Below are positions 35,347 through 44,718 of a stretch of DNA of 64,000 bases, piece after piece. The notes under the pieces were generated by a model. The model worked only from the letters and a program-made list of their open reading frames with translations, was not told where the DNA came from and did not search any database. The position numbers and the translations under genes are program-made. This stretch comes from Pseudobdellovibrionaceae bacterium. GTDB lineage: Bacteria; Bdellovibrionota; Bdellovibrionia; Bdellovibrionales; Bdellovibrionaceae. The stretch spans positions 44,792-108,791 of the forward strand of contig CANFQX010000013.1 of NCBI GenBank assembly GCA_947449255.1, read 5' to 3'. Every line of letters begins with the position of its first letter. Within the stretch, counting starts at the first letter, position 1.

Positions 35347-35643
35347 TTAAATCGAAGTCAGCAGAGTGCCAAGCTTTATATGCACTTGCTCAAGGCTTAT
35401 ACCACGCAACTCAAGGGTCTTTTTACGACTCGTTTCGCCTCGAATAATGATGATATTTCTTTTAGGAATATCAAAATAATCAGAAAGATACTCAATCAGT
35501 CCTTCGTTGGCTTTGCCGTCTACTGGCGGAGCTGTAATTTTGATTTTTAATAGTCCGCTGTGTGGGCCTATGATTTCGTTTTTCGAAGCCTTTGGCTGGA
35601 TAAATATGTGCAGCCTAATGGCTTCTTTGGTAACTTCAATCAT
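35347..35643 (-). CDS. yggU: YggU-type DUF167 protein
   Basis: A 98-residue DUF167 protein, with IQPKASKNEIIG and KIKITAPPVDGKANEGLIEYLS, which are the family signature. Its biochemical role is unknown, but it is very often placed beside yggS and proC, as here. It is the last gene of the minus-strand cluster yggS-proC-divIVA-yggU. ATG start at 35643. Confidence 0.9.
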   Translation of the reverse strand: MIEVTKEAIRLHIFIQPKASKNEIIGPHSGLLKIKITAPPVDGKANEGLIEYLSDYFDIPKRNIIIIRGETSRKKTLELRGISLEQVHIKLGTLLTSI

Positions 35644-35748
35644 GTTTGTGATTCTTTTTTTTCAACATAAAAAAAGTTAAAGCTTTTTACTAAGATAATG
35701 GCAAGGCCTTTTCATATAGGCCCTGTCATAAGTTTTGATAGCAACGAT

Positions 35749-36288
35749 TTATTCAGCGGACAGAGGGGAAATATTTGAAGACCTATTTCCCGAATTTCCT
35801 GAGTTAGCAAAATTCTGATTTGGCAGGCTAGCTTGCGGCATATATTTCTCGCCTTGATCTAAAAGGGCAAGATGCGCCTGCGCTAAAGCCTTGAGATTGG
35901 CTTCAAATTGCATTCGCATACGTTTAAGCTCTGCAACCTCTTGGTAAATTTTCTTTAAAGAGTCGCGGGAATCACGAGTTATTATTTCGGACTTTTGCTG
36001 TGCATCGGCAACGATCAACCGCGACTCTCTTTCGGCATCTTTACGAAGGCGCTCAGCCATTTGAGTTGCTGTAGAAATGGTGTCTTTTAGGACTTGGTCG
36101 CGCTCCTTGTACTCCATTAAAGAAAGATCTTTTTCGCGAAGAGCTTCCTTGAGTGAGTTTTTTTCCTGAATTAAAGATTCCATTTGGCTAGCAATTTGCT
36201 GTAAGAAATCCGTGACCTCGTCAGCATCTATGCCCATCATTTTTCGATTAAAAGAGCGATGAGCAATATCAATAGGAGTAATTTTCAT
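35749..36288 (-). CDS. divIVA: DivIVA polar/septal scaffold protein
   Basis: A 179-residue DivIVA. The N-terminal membrane-curvature domain has the signature ITPIDIAHRSFNRKMMG with Arg11-type residues, followed by coiled coils through about residue 150 and an unstructured Asn/Ser-rich tail. The homologous DivIVA of Bdellovibrio bacteriovorus affects progeny morphology, and this copy sits in the same neighbourhood as yggS/proC. It should bind negatively curved membrane and recruit cell pole or division proteins. The start is ATG at 36288, preceded by AGGAGG. Confidence 0.9.
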   Translation of the reverse strand: MKITPIDIAHRSFNRKMMGIDADEVTDFLQQIASQMESLIQEKNSLKEALREKDLSLMEYKERDQVLKDTISTATQMAERLRKDAERESRLIVADAQQKSEIITRDSRDSLKKIYQEVAELKRMRMQFEANLKALAQAHLALLDQGEKYMPQASLPNQNFANSGNSGNRSSNISPLSAE

Positions 36289-36348
36289 TTTGTTCCTCCT
36301 TGAACAACATGAAAATAGGATAAAGTCCTAGTCAGTCTCAATGCAAGA

Positions 36349-37176
36349 CTATTTGATTTCTCTGGCCATTTCTTTGTTCCTCATCGCTGCTTTTTCGAAG
36401 CTGATACGAAGTGCGCGCTCAATTTCAAGCTCCCTCATGGACTGAAGTCCAGCTGCGGTGATGCCTTTTTTTGAAGTGACTCGTGCTTGAAGTTCTTCGA
36501 CTCCCTCTTTGGCTTGGGCCGCTAAAAGAGATGCTCCTACAAAAGTTTCTATTGTCATCATGCGAGCTTCCTCTGGAGAAAAGCCATGCTCTTCAATCCA
36601 ATCCTGCCAATACATCATCATTTCAAAAACAAAGCCGGTTCCACTAGAACAAGAGATCATGAGTGATTCAAATTGATCTTCGTCAGAAACTCGGATGGTT
36701 CGGCCAAGAGCTGAAAATAAATCTTCAACAGTGCTTTCGAGGGCCTGATCGTCATAATCATTTAATAAGTAACCAATAACCCCACGTCCAATCAGAGCTG
36801 GTGTGTTTGGCATAGCTCGGGCAAGACGAGCATTATTCAAATATTTCTCCAAGACTTCCATTTGAACACCGGCTGCAATACTGATTACAATTTTAGTTTC
36901 ATCAAAGGCTCGCCCGATAGGCTCGAGAGCACCCAACAGATCCTGTGGCTTAACAGCGAGAATGATGATGTCGCAGGAATCAATCAGCTCCTCATTATTC
37001 TGAAGTGTATTGATTTTGTAGTGCTCTTTGAGTTTAATCAGCTTTCCATCAGAACGATTTGTAGCAAAGATATTTTTTGATGGAATTCCTCCATCAACAA
37101 GACCTCTGATCATGGCATTGGCCATATTTCCTGCACCAAGAAATCCAATTTTCTGTGTTTTCATTAGCGGATTCAT
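36349..37176 (-). CDS. proC: Pyrroline-5-carboxylate reductase
   Basis: A 275-residue enzyme catalysing the last step of proline synthesis. The NAD(P)H-binding Rossmann motif GFLGAGNMANAMIRG is at residues 12-26, followed by the SIAAGVQMEVLEKYL substrate region and a C-terminal dimerisation helix with EEARMMTIETFVGASLLA and the LRARVTSKKGITAAGL loop. Length is normal. It lies between divIVA and yggS on the same strand with short gaps, so cotranscription is likely. Confidence 0.95.
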   Translation of the reverse strand: MNPLMKTQKIGFLGAGNMANAMIRGLVDGGIPSKNIFATNRSDGKLIKLKEHYKINTLQNNEELIDSCDIIILAVKPQDLLGALEPIGRAFDETKIVISIAAGVQMEVLEKYLNNARLARAMPNTPALIGRGVIGYLLNDYDDQALESTVEDLFSALGRTIRVSDEDQFESLMISCSSGTGFVFEMMMYWQDWIEEHGFSPEEARMMTIETFVGASLLAAQAKEGVEELQARVTSKKGITAAGLQSMRELEIERALRISFEKAAMRNKEMAREIK

Positions 37177-37251
37177 TCTTGCTCCAAATGTAGAGGCTCA
37201 TCCAAGACTCAAAAACTATGGCATGTTTGTCAAAAGTTCTGCCTTGCATAT

Positions 37252-37917
37252 TTACATTACACTTCTAGACGGTCTTTCTCCAAATAAAATAGTCCCAAGT
37301 CGAACCATTGTTGAACCCTCCTCAATCGCGATTAAATAATCATGGCTAGTCCCCATTGAAAGTTCCGTCATTGGATGTTTACTAAGATCAGTGTGAGTTT
37401 TTAGATAATTTCGCAATTCCCTGAGCTGACTAAAGTGAGGACGTACTTCGTTTGAATTTTCGGCTAATGGGGGCATTGTCATCAGCCCCATAATTTTCAG
37501 ATTTGGCAGTTTTGTAATTTCAGGCCAAATTTTTTTGAGCAAGCTTTCACTAAACCCAGTCTTGCTTTCTTCACATGCAATATTCGTTTGAATCAATATT
37601 TTTTGTTGAATGTTTTTCGACTCACATTGCTTACTTAGCACTTGTGCTAACTCTAAGCTATCCACTGATTGTATCAAATGGAATTTTCCAATTATATTTT
37701 TAACCTTATTTTTTTGAAGGTGGCCGATTAAATGCCATTCGATGTCACTTAAATCTTTCAGTTCTTCAAATTTCAAGAGGGCCTCTTGAATGTAGTTTTC
37801 ACCAAATTGCCGTTGGCCTTTTTCATACAGTTCTCTAATTTTTTGAACTGGCTGAAGTTTTGAAACTGCAATTAATTTTGATTGCCCAAGGGTTTTTTTG
37901 ATTTCTTCTATCGCCAT
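37252..37917 (-). CDS. yggS: PLP homeostasis protein YggS
   Basis: A 221-residue alanine-racemase-fold protein of the PLPBP family. The PLP-lysine segment KLIAVSKLQPVQKIRELYEKGQRQFGENYIQEA is clear, and the terminal MGTSHDYLIAIEEGSTMVRLGTILFGER contains the phosphate-binding GSTMVRLG loop. It controls free PLP levels rather than acting as an enzyme. First gene of the four-gene minus-strand cluster. ATG start at 37917. Confidence 0.95.
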   Translation of the reverse strand: MAIEEIKKTLGQSKLIAVSKLQPVQKIRELYEKGQRQFGENYIQEALLKFEELKDLSDIEWHLIGHLQKNKVKNIIGKFHLIQSVDSLELAQVLSKQCESKNIQQKILIQTNIACEESKTGFSESLLKKIWPEITKLPNLKIMGLMTMPPLAENSNEVRPHFSQLRELRNYLKTHTDLSKHPMTELSMGTSHDYLIAIEEGSTMVRLGTILFGERPSRSVM

Positions 37918-38171
37918 TTTATGGGTTACTCCAGCATAGTGATGTAAACAGGTTAAATGTACAGCTGACGCCTAGGCAAATTCATCTCTAAAGATAGCCC
38001 CGTATTGTCAAATTGTCGACAAGCCATGTCTTATTAAATCAAATATTGTGTGCAAAATGCCAATCGCCTTGCCGAATGGCGGTTGCAAGGATTTTTAAAA
38101 ACCAATATGGAGCGCATAAACCAGAGTTTCCTTATTGCAAGTTAGGACTATAAGGAAGAAAGTGGGCAGCT

Positions 38172-39761
38172 ATGAATTTAGAGATAATCCCCTCAAAAGA
38201 CCATTTTATCAAAGATTTGCAAGGGGCATTCAAGTTGGATGCCTTTCGTATTGGTCAAAGGGAGATTATTGCCGACGCACTTGCCGGAAGAGATGTTTTG
38301 GCCGTCCTTCCGACTGGTGGTGGAAAGTCCCTTTGTTTTCAATTGCCGGCAGTGATTGAAAAAAAACTGGTGATCGTCATTTCCCCACTTATTGCATTAA
38401 TGAAGGACCAAGTGGCCTCTTTGCAAAAGAAGGGGATTCCATCAGGCTGTCTGCATTCTGGGCAGTCAGATTCTGATAAAAGGCAAATATTTGCAGAGAT
38501 GCAAAAAGGTGGAGCTTATATTTTGTATTTATCTCCTGAAAGAGCCCAAAAAGAGGGATTTCAGCGTTGGATTCAAAATCGACCCATAGCATTATTTGCA
38601 ATTGACGAAGCCCATTGCGTTTCCCAGTGGGGTCATGATTTTAGGGAAGAGTACGCTCAGCTTAAAATTCTTAAAGCGATTCGATCTGATGTCCCTATTT
38701 TAGCTTTAACAGCCTCGGCAACGCCCACTGTTTTGGCAGACATTTCAAAGAACCTTCAATTGAACAATCCTGCACGACACGTTCATGGATTTTATCGTCC
38801 CAATTTATATTATCAAGTTGAGTTTTGTGAGGATGAAGACGTTAAAAAATCTATTTTATTGCATGCCCTCAACGGAACTCCAAATGGAAGAGTCATTGTT
38901 TATTGTGGGACACGTAAAGTCACAGAGGCTTTGGCCGCATCCTTGCAAAAAAAATATCAACATGTCGGTTGTTACCACGCAGGTATGAGCAATGAGGATC
39001 GCAATTCCACTCAAGAAGCCTATGAGTGTGGAGATCTGCGTATTTTAGTAGCAACCAATGCTTTTGGAATGGGTATTGATCAGCCGAATGTTCGACTGGT
39101 GGTGCATTATCAAATGCCGGGAAACATTGATGCCCTCTATCAGGAAATGGGACGGGCTGGGCGTGATGGCATAGACTCAACTTGTCTGATGCTTTACTCG
39201 CGAAAAGATAAGGGCTTGCAGGGCTTCTTTATAACAAGTTCAGAGGCACCCCAGGAAATTAAAAATTCACGTTGGAGAAACTTGGATGCGCTTGTCAACT
39301 ACTCCGAAGGCGGAGAGTGTCGGCACGCAGAAATATTGACCTACTATAAAGATGCTCAACGTATTCAACGCTGCGGGCATTGTGATGTTTGTAGCCCGGC
39401 TTCCGAGCGAAAAGTTCGATTCCCTGCCGGCGCCAATTTATCAATTGCCAAAAAACAAAAAAATGAAAAATCTCCTGTGTCGACAACAAAAATGACGAGA
39501 TCTAAAACCGATCTTTCCACAGTCATACTTGATGACGCACAAGAAAAGCGCTTTCAAGTTTTAAAACAATGGAGATGGGAAAAAGCAAAAGAGCTCGATG
39601 CTCCAGCCTTTGTAGTTATGAGTGACCGAACTTTGAGGCATTTAGCATTGAAAAATCCAAGGAGCCTGTCAGAACTTGAAACTATTCATGGCATCGGTGA
39701 GGCTAAGTTAGAAAAATACGGTTGGGATTTGCTTGCAGAGTTAGGTCATCCTCATTCATAA
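38172..39761 (+). CDS. recQ: RecQ-family ATP-dependent DNA helicase
   Basis: A 529-residue DNA helicase. Motif I PTGGGKSLCFQLPA (about 46-59), motif II DEAHCVSQWGHDFREEY, motif III LTASATP, motif V VATNAFGMGIDQPNVR and motif VI QEMGRAGRDG are all present. The zinc-binding Cys4 cluster (CRHAEIL and CGHCDVC near 385-410) follows, then a short linker and a C-terminal HRDC domain (about 450-525). The winged-helix domain appears abbreviated, since RecQ is usually nearer 600 residues. It should unwind forks and recombination intermediates. The strand and spacing allow cotranscription with the CBS protein. Confidence 0.93.
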   Translation: MNLEIIPSKDHFIKDLQGAFKLDAFRIGQREIIADALAGRDVLAVLPTGGGKSLCFQLPAVIEKKLVIVISPLIALMKDQVASLQKKGIPSGCLHSGQSDSDKRQIFAEMQKGGAYILYLSPERAQKEGFQRWIQNRPIALFAIDEAHCVSQWGHDFREEYAQLKILKAIRSDVPILALTASATPTVLADISKNLQLNNPARHVHGFYRPNLYYQVEFCEDEDVKKSILLHALNGTPNGRVIVYCGTRKVTEALAASLQKKYQHVGCYHAGMSNEDRNSTQEAYECGDLRILVATNAFGMGIDQPNVRLVVHYQMPGNIDALYQEMGRAGRDGIDSTCLMLYSRKDKGLQGFFITSSEAPQEIKNSRWRNLDALVNYSEGGECRHAEILTYYKDAQRIQRCGHCDVCSPASERKVRFPAGANLSIAKKQKNEKSPVSTTKMTRSKTDLSTVILDDAQEKRFQVLKQWRWEKAKELDAPAFVVMSDRTLRHLALKNPRSLSELETIHGIGEAKLEKYGWDLLAELGHPHS

Positions 39762-39778
39762 TAGTTGAAGGGGGCCTC

Positions 39779-40249
39779 ATGCCACACAGGACTCAAGCCA
39801 AAGAAATTATGAATAAAAAAATAATAACGGTGACAGTTGGAAGTAGCCTTGCCGAAGCCACTTCTTTGATGAGTGAGTATCGGGTGCGACACCTTCCAGT
39901 GAGAACACTAGATAACAGAGTGGTTGGAATACTTTCATCGAAAGATTTTTCTAATATTGTTGATCCACAAAATACCCCTGTTGAAGGCTTAATGTCTGGC
40001 CCCGTTGAATGGGTTGAATCTGATTTACCTCTGCGATCCGCCATTTTGAGAATGATAGAAAAAAAGATATCATGTCTTTTGATTGGTGATTCTAGGGGTG
40101 ATATTAAAGGCGTGATTACATCAGAAGATTTATTATGGTTTCTGGCAGAGATGTTGGAAAAAAATGAACATAAGCAATCCCCATTCACTTTGTTCGATGT
40201 TCAAAGTCTTTCAGAGGTTGCGAATCAGATTTCATTCACAGGTTTGTGA
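39779..40249 (+). CDS. Tandem CBS-domain protein
   Basis: A 156-residue protein of two CBS domains (about residues 1-60 and 66-130), with motifs VRHLPVRTLDNRVVGILSSKDF and ISCLLIGDSRGDIKGVITSEDLL, which bind adenine nucleotides as an intertwined pair. The start at ATG 39779 is preceded by AAGGGGG; the longer frame beginning inside recQ is not used. No catalytic domain is attached. A sensor role is inferred by family. Another two-CBS protein is found at 50098-50502. Confidence 0.85.
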   Translation: MPHRTQAKEIMNKKIITVTVGSSLAEATSLMSEYRVRHLPVRTLDNRVVGILSSKDFSNIVDPQNTPVEGLMSGPVEWVESDLPLRSAILRMIEKKISCLLIGDSRGDIKGVITSEDLLWFLAEMLEKNEHKQSPFTLFDVQSLSEVANQISFTGL

Positions 40250-40269
40250 AAAAAAGCTCGGGGATCAAT

Positions 40270-40647
40270 TCACTGAGCAGCAAGAATAATGACAGCCCGA
40301 CAATGCCAAAAAAATAAAAATAAAAACGGTGTCGAAATGGGCAGAACAACAGCCCATGGTTTAGAGCTGTGAAAAAGCTGAAGAAAAGTGATGACGAAAA
40401 TCACTGGTGATAGAATCAAGAGATTGAGCCCCACAGCAAAATCAAAAAGTAAGCTGAGACCACATAATATTTCTATTATCTTCACTATTGGCATAATGAA
40501 CTTTATCTCAATGCATGAATCAACAAAATTTGTGATTTTCGGGCTTGAAGGTGGAATTTTGACAAAATGAAGAAAACCATTCGCTCCCCAAAAAATAATT
40601 TGAATTGCGAAAGTCCATCGTAATATGAGTTCTAATTTTTCAAACAT
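40270..40647 (-). CDS. Small DoxX-like membrane protein
   Basis: A 125-residue protein of four predicted transmembrane helices, with the FWGANGFLHF and GLSLLFDFAVGLNLLILSP segments resembling DoxX-like membrane proteins. The function is unknown. ATG start at 40647 and no signal peptide besides the first helix. It is convergent with the CBS protein. Confidence 0.68.
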   Translation of the reverse strand: MFEKLELILRWTFAIQIIFWGANGFLHFVKIPPSSPKITNFVDSCIEIKFIMPIVKIIEILCGLSLLFDFAVGLNLLILSPVIFVITFLQLFHSSKPWAVVLPISTPFLFLFFWHCRAVIILAAQ

Positions 40648-40813
40648 AGTTAAGATCCTATCTTTCTTTGAATTCTGCTGTAAATGATTTTTGTCACTGG
40701 ACCCATTGGAGACTTCAAAGTTTGCGTCATTTCCTTTAGCCTAAACTTATGAGGCCTGGGAATAAATTGTAGGATTTAAAATGCCGCAACGACTTTTTTG
40801 AATTGAGGGTTTT

Positions 40814-41584
40814 ATGGATATTGAACTTTCAAAGCTAGCCGATGACATGAAAAGTGAAGAGATTTATAAACAGCTTTCCCAGAAGTGGTATCAAGAAAAT
40901 AACCACGCCATGGCTCTTTTTCGATCGCAAAGTCATTACACCAACCCCTGGATTTTATCTGAAATCAGAAAGCATATTGGATACAGTGCTAAGATTATTG
41001 ATATCAGTTGTGGAGCAGGCTTTTTTTCTAACGAGGCTGCTAAAGTCGGACACAAAGTAACTGCGATGGATATTTCAACTGCTGCAATAAAGGTAGCTAA
41101 ACTCAATGATGTGACCCAATCGGTGGATTTCATTCAAGGGGATGCCTATAAAATTCCCTTTTCAAGAGGAAGCTTTGACGTTGTGGTTGGATTGGATTTA
41201 TTGGGTAACATTTCCGATCCAGAACAAGTTTTTTTTGAGGCCTCCCGTGTGTTGAGACCTGGCGGTCTATTTTTCTTTCAGGCTGTAAATAGAAATTTTC
41301 TGAGTTACATCTTTGTGGAAAAGGCCATGGAAATGTTTTTTGATAATAAGGCATCTCCGGCTTACGTCTATTCACTATTTAGGAAACCAGAAGAAATCGC
41401 CGATTGGGTTGAAGACTCGGGTATGGATTTAGAGGTCTTACGTGGAGTCATGCCAGTTGTTTTTCAAAAGGCATTTTGGCAGTTACCCTGGACTCATCAA
41501 ATCCAGAGTGAATTCAAATTCAGGTGGACTGAAAGCACGCTGTTGACCTATGTAGGCTATGCAAAGAAATTACGAGAGCAATAA
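40814..41584 (+). CDS. SAM-dependent methyltransferase, UbiG-like
   Basis: A 256-residue class I methyltransferase. Motif I is IIDISCGAGFF (about 56-66), motif II VTAMDIST, motif III FDVVVGLDLLGNISDPEQ and post-motif ASRVLRPGGLFFFQ. The fold and VLDxGCGxG-type start resemble UbiG/UbiE and other quinone or small-molecule methyltransferases, but the substrate-binding C-terminal segment is not diagnostic. Located by itself between a membrane protein and a radical SAM gene. ATG start at 40814 after GAGGG. Confidence 0.82.
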   Translation: MDIELSKLADDMKSEEIYKQLSQKWYQENNHAMALFRSQSHYTNPWILSEIRKHIGYSAKIIDISCGAGFFSNEAAKVGHKVTAMDISTAAIKVAKLNDVTQSVDFIQGDAYKIPFSRGSFDVVVGLDLLGNISDPEQVFFEASRVLRPGGLFFFQAVNRNFLSYIFVEKAMEMFFDNKASPAYVYSLFRKPEEIADWVEDSGMDLEVLRGVMPVVFQKAFWQLPWTHQIQSEFKFRWTESTLLTYVGYAKKLREQ

Positions 41585-41602
41585 TTTTTTTAAGCCTGTA
41601 CT

Positions 41603-43231
41603 CTACTCAACGATTTCAGCAAGATGGCGTTGCTGTCTTTTTGGTAAATGTGAGGGTGCCGCAATTGTTTCTTGATTCCTTCTTTTGATGTCCTCACCAG
41701 CCAATCGCAGAAATTTTGGCAAATCAATTTTGCCAGTGCCTCTGTAGTCGATCAGCATAAGGTCCCTTGCTTTTTCTGGTTCCCAGAATAGGGCCTGCGT
41801 TAAATAGGCTAGCGCTGATTCAAATAAGCTTAAGAGTGAGATGCCAAAGTGCTGTGAGTGTCGAGCTGAAAGAAATTCGGTAAAAGCGAAGTATTCCCAA
41901 AAAAATGATTTATCTTCTCGGTTCATTGATCGTTCTTTAAGTGCGGCAATTAAATTTTTAAAATTTCCACTGTTGGCATAGAGGTCCCAGTACTTAGCGA
42001 ATCGATTCATTTTCTGGAGAGTCAGAAAATCCATGTTCTTAGTGCTTAAGATTTGAAACGGCGGCTGATCAGCATAGATCATTTCCCAGGCCGCATCATG
42101 TCTGGCAATGGGAGCCCCTTTGAGTCGCTTTAAAATACCGACTTGAATTTCATCAGGTGCAACAGCGGAAAGGGCGTCAAAGCCTTTGCCGAAACTGTGG
42201 ATGTCTTCACCAGGAAGTCCAACAATCAGATCGGCATGAGTATGAACACCAGTTTCAGAGGAAAGAAATTTAAAATTATCTTTAACCTTTTCATAGTCGT
42301 TGCGTCGACTTACAAGTTTAGCGATTTCAGGATTCCAAGTCTGAATGCCTATTTCAAACTGAAGCGATCCTGCTGGAAATTTTTTAATAATATCTCTAAT
42401 TTCAATGGGAAGTCGGTCAGGGACCATTTCAAAATGCAAGAATAACCCAAGTTCGATTCGGTCTAAGAAGAACTGCAAGATTTCGATGCAAGTTGTGGGA
42501 CTTAAATTAAAAGTTCGATCAATAAACTTGAACTGACGTGAACCCCGGTCGAGCAGCTCTTGCATATCCCTAAGGAAATTTGGAACATCGAAGCTACGAA
42601 CAGATTTGTCCAGAGAAGATAGGCAGTATTCACAGCGGTAGGGACATCCACGAGACACTTCGACATAAATAACACGGTTTTTGATATCATCATCTGAGTA
42701 ATGGGCATAGGGAGATTGAATTGATTTTATATCGGGCAATGCGCCAGAGATGAATTTCGACTCAGGAAGTTGACCGCCCTCAAGAAATTTTTTACAGAAT
42801 TCATAGAAAAGGAAATCCCCCTCACCCTTAATGGTGAAATCTGCGATTTGGCAGATTTTGTTGGATTCAGCTTCGTGGCTAACCTCAGGGCCGCCAATCA
42901 CGACGATAGTTTTAGGGCTGATTTTTTTTAATAGAGAAACCAATTCAAGGGATTCATCAGCATTCCAAATATAGACGCCAATGCCAATAATCTTAGGGCT
43001 ATGACTTAATAAACTCTCGGCGATGTCTCGAAGTGAACGCGCAATGGTAAATTCTAAGATCTGAGCGCGCTCCTGCAGTTCATTGAGGTTAGCATAAAGG
43101 TAACGAAGCCCAAATGAGGAATGAGCGTAAGATGAATTCAAGGTCGTCAGTATTATATCGTTTTTCATGGGTTGATCATGATAATGCATATCGCGATAGA
43201 ATGCGAATTGTCTTTGCTTTAGGGATGACAT
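41603..43231 (-). CDS. B12-binding-domain radical SAM protein
   Basis: A 542-residue radical SAM enzyme. Residues about 22-170 form a cobalamin-binding-type Rossmann fold with IIGIGVYIWNADES and VVIGGPEV, followed by the [4Fe-4S] motif CPYRCEYC (Cys-x3-Cys-x2-Cys, near residue 191), a glycine-rich strand and a C-terminal DUF4080-like helical region. It belongs to the methylase/anaerobic-type branch with unknown substrate. ATG at 43231 has a weak binding site; ATG at 43168 (MKNDIIL) is a possible true start because homologues begin near there. Confidence 0.82.
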   Translation of the reverse strand: MSSLKQRQFAFYRDMHYHDQPMKNDIILTTLNSSYAHSSFGLRYLYANLNELQERAQILEFTIARSLRDIAESLLSHSPKIIGIGVYIWNADESLELVSLLKKISPKTIVVIGGPEVSHEAESNKICQIADFTIKGEGDFLFYEFCKKFLEGGQLPESKFISGALPDIKSIQSPYAHYSDDDIKNRVIYVEVSRGCPYRCEYCLSSLDKSVRSFDVPNFLRDMQELLDRGSRQFKFIDRTFNLSPTTCIEILQFFLDRIELGLFLHFEMVPDRLPIEIRDIIKKFPAGSLQFEIGIQTWNPEIAKLVSRRNDYEKVKDNFKFLSSETGVHTHADLIVGLPGEDIHSFGKGFDALSAVAPDEIQVGILKRLKGAPIARHDAAWEMIYADQPPFQILSTKNMDFLTLQKMNRFAKYWDLYANSGNFKNLIAALKERSMNREDKSFFWEYFAFTEFLSARHSQHFGISLLSLFESALAYLTQALFWEPEKARDLMLIDYRGTGKIDLPKFLRLAGEDIKRRNQETIAAPSHLPKRQQRHLAEIVE

Positions 43232-43279
43232 TCTCGTTAGATTGAAAAAAGGTAATCAAATCTTTTCAAAGGATGAAAT

Positions 43280-44509
43280 ATGAAAGCCTTGCTTCTGGGA
43301 TTATTATTCATTGCATCGTTAGCTCAGGCCCACATAGATAATCTTGAAAACTTCATCACGAAGCCTATTTTAGCAGATTTATCGGATCTTCGCACTTTGG
43401 GCATCCCCACAATGGCTCAGGATGAATACACTGGAGTCGGATATGCGGTCGTAACTCCTGAAATGCAGTTAAAAATTCAGGAGCTGTCCCATGCCACTGG
43501 CAAATGTGGCGGTTTTGAAGATTTAAGTTTAGATCAATTCTTTGTCTCAACAAGTTTTGATCAACTTCTTGGAAACTTGGCCACCTTAAAACAGAAGAAT
43601 GAACTTTATGATCGTGGACCATTTCGGTCGGTGATTGCTGAGAAAAGCAGCATCATTGAAGGTGCTTTTGCCGAAATTAGCCTCGAGAATATGAAGTCGA
43701 CTGTGCAATGGTTGTCTTCGTACCCCAACCGATTTAATAAAGCACCTCAGCCAAATGGGCATGTTGAAGAAATGAAGAAGAGATTAGAGGCTCTTCTTGC
43801 AAACTCTAAAGTTCCCTTTCAAGTCAGCCTAATTGATCATGGATCAACAAAACAAAAATCAATACGAGTTCGCCTTTTAGGAAGCACAAACCCTAATGAA
43901 ATCATAGTGATGGGTGGACATCTGGATTCTATCAATATCTCTTTGGGTGGTCAGCGACTAGCGCCTGGAGCTGATGATAATGCCTCTGGCTCGGCTAATT
44001 TATTTGAAGCCCTTCGAATTATCAGTCAAAAAGATCAATCGCTAAGAACAATTGATTTTTTTTGGTATGCGGGTGAAGAGTCAGGACTATTGGGATCTGC
44101 AGAGATCGCAAAGCAATATAAAGCCCAAAAGGCCGATGTTATCGCTGTTTTGCAGCTTGATATGACGCTATTTCCTGGATCTGGGAATCTTGTGATTGGA
44201 AATATGACTGATTTCACAAGCAGTTGGCTGCGTGATTATTTGAGGTCAGTGAACGATCTTTATATTCATGCGCAAATTATTGAAGATAAATGTGGCTATG
44301 GCTGCAGCGATCACGCTTCTTGGCACCGCCAAGGGTATGCGACTTTGATGCCCTTTGAATCTCGAATGAAGCAATACAATCCAAATATTCATTCAGCTCG
44401 GGATGTTGTGAACAAGGATTCAAATTTTGATCATTCGGTGGCTTATACTAAGATTGCCTTAGTTTTTGGGATGGATTTGGCTAATAGTTCTGTTCGACAG
44501 CCTTATTAA
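43280..44509 (+). CDS. Secreted M28-family zinc aminopeptidase
   Basis: A 409-residue exported aminopeptidase with signal peptide (about 1-17, ending LAQAH). All co-catalytic zinc ligands are visible in order: GGHLDS, GADDNASG, GEESGLLGS, LQLDM and CSDHASW. A putative disulfide pair (CGYGC) flanks the last His-bearing segment, as in Vibrio-type leucine aminopeptidases. It should cleave N-terminal residues from peptides in the periplasm or outside, fitting a predator digesting prey proteins. ATG start at 43280. Confidence 0.93.
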   Translation: MKALLLGLLFIASLAQAHIDNLENFITKPILADLSDLRTLGIPTMAQDEYTGVGYAVVTPEMQLKIQELSHATGKCGGFEDLSLDQFFVSTSFDQLLGNLATLKQKNELYDRGPFRSVIAEKSSIIEGAFAEISLENMKSTVQWLSSYPNRFNKAPQPNGHVEEMKKRLEALLANSKVPFQVSLIDHGSTKQKSIRVRLLGSTNPNEIIVMGGHLDSINISLGGQRLAPGADDNASGSANLFEALRIISQKDQSLRTIDFFWYAGEESGLLGSAEIAKQYKAQKADVIAVLQLDMTLFPGSGNLVIGNMTDFTSSWLRDYLRSVNDLYIHAQIIEDKCGYGCSDHASWHRQGYATLMPFESRMKQYNPNIHSARDVVNKDSNFDHSVAYTKIALVFGMDLANSSVRQPY

Positions 44510-44538
44510 TACGGTATCGCTCTGTGGTGGCTCTTGTT

Positions 44539-44565
44539 GGTTGAGTTGGTTTTTTTGACTCAACC
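44539..44565 (+). terminator. Terminator-like hairpin after aminopeptidase
   Basis: GGTTGAGT (44539-44546) and ACTCAACC (44558-44565) form an 8-bp perfect stem with a T-rich loop, about 30 bases downstream of the M28 peptidase stop. Confidence 0.5.
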
Positions 44566-44676
44566 GGGATTCCCTTATTTTTTCTGAATAACAATTAGAT
44601 TTTTTGTTTTTTAGGGCGGTCTGCTTTTTTTGCAGCTGCTCTCGGTTTGCTGAGTCTGGCCATCCTGTGCGGCCTT

Positions 44677-44701
44677 CCTCAAGCGCATCGTGCGCTTGAG
44701 G
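44677..44701 (-). terminator. Terminator-like hairpin after sodB
   Basis: CCTCAAGCGCA and TGCGCTTGAGG form a perfect 11-bp GC-rich stem with a three-base loop, 18 bases downstream of the minus-strand superoxide dismutase stop. It lacks a U-tract. Confidence 0.6.
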
Positions 44702-44718
44702 GCGAAGTTTAGATTAAT

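Noticed and set aside
37918..38171. CCTTGC/GCAAGG inverted repeat between yggS and recQ
   Set aside because: Only six base pairs with a 12-base loop, and no match to a known operator such as a LexA site.
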